Assembly (NCBI RefSeq): GCF_008831285.2
Contig: NC_045143.1
Location: 9,123,503 to 9,187,502 of the forward strand
From: Nymphaea colorata
Lineage: Eukaryota; Streptophyta; Magnoliopsida; Nymphaeales; Nymphaeaceae
Reading direction: 5' to 3'
DNA: 64,000 nt
Numbering within the stretch: position 1 is the stretch's first letter; every line of letters starts with the position of its first letter. The notes beneath the pieces were generated by a model, which did not search any database, had not been told where the DNA came from, and saw only the letters and a program-made list of their open reading frames with translations. Below are positions 63,640-64,000 of this stretch, piece by piece. The translations under genes were made by a program, and so were the position numbers.

Positions 63640-64000
63640 TTCAACTTGATATTGCCAAGCTCACCAAAGACGGCAAGCAAACCAGCCTCTATTTAAACAA
63701 CCTCCGCAGCTTGTATGATGAGCTTGCACAATATTGACCAGCCACTACCGATGCCGATGTCTATCAAAAGTGATTCAAGGAAGACAAAATATTTAAAGTA
63801 CTTGCTGGTCTTGGACCTGATTATGAGAATCTTTACAGCCAGATTCTCATGACTAATCCCTTGCCAAGTTTTAATCAAGTCTGTCAAGCAATTCAAAGAG
63901 AAGATGCCAGAAAAAAGGTCATGAATCTGACGTCCAAACCAGAGTTATATGAAGAAAATCCAGAAAAGATGGCATGTATAGCTCGGTACGAACAAAATAT
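63640..64000 (+). pseudogene. Copia gag (UBN2) fragment, broken
   Basis: The frame reads QLQLDIAKLTKDGKQTSLYL, NNLRSLYDELAQY, stop, PATTDADVYQK, stop, FKEDKIFKVLAGLGPDYENL, YSQILMTNPLPSFNQVCQAI and QREDARKKVMNL, continuing past the edge. It matches the middle of Copia gag (length-limited UBN2 region). The gag N-terminus that should lie between the primer site and this block is missing, since only about 80 bp separate them. Two in-frame stops confirm that it is dead. Confidence 0.82.

Overview
The window is nuclear DNA of a flowering plant. The evidence is spliced genes with GT-AG introns that encode land-plant proteins (a chloroplast-imported PsbW precursor, a plant-type WrbA-like quinone reductase with the MGKGGGCVPSKK N-terminus, a plant START-domain membrane protein), broken copies of chloroplast genes, Copia retrotransposons and many hAT-like non-autonomous elements in AT-rich DNA. 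I cannot name the species.

Layout, left to right. 894-1553 (-) is the first coding exon of a SEC23-type COPII coat gene, whose remainder lies off the left edge. 4362-4917 is a 556-bp hAT-like element. 5460-6809 (-) is psbW in two exons. 10071-14825 (-) is a three-exon NAD(P)H:quinone oxidoreductase with a probable intron in its 5' leader and a TATA box at 16058-16066. 16.2-23 kb is a repeat-rich tract with several short elements flanked by 8-bp duplications, a prefoldin-subunit-4 pseudogene (19893-20115) and a chloroplast 23S rRNA fragment (about 22034-22247). 24247-27833 (+) is a six-exon START-domain gene for which I can reconstruct a complete 437-codon frame. 28-38 kb holds no gene I can support. 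38944-44679 (+) is a five-exon plant zinc-knuckle protein gene whose 5' end is unresolved. From 46.9 kb to the right edge the window is almost entirely mobile DNA: a degenerate Copia gag/protease scrap, a 6.08-kb hAT-like element with perfect 8-bp target duplications that was itself invaded by a 5.6-kb element, a degraded Copia element (55179-60954) into which a chloroplast ycf2 fragment was captured, and the start of a second Copia element running off the right edge.

The intact genes are unrelated housekeeping functions (secretory coat, photosystem II, quinone detoxification, lipid transfer, a putative nucleic-acid-binding protein). I see no cluster or pathway. The most unusual content is structural: organelle DNA captured inside a retrotransposon, and the nested hAT / inverted-arm composite at 47.9-53.9 kb.
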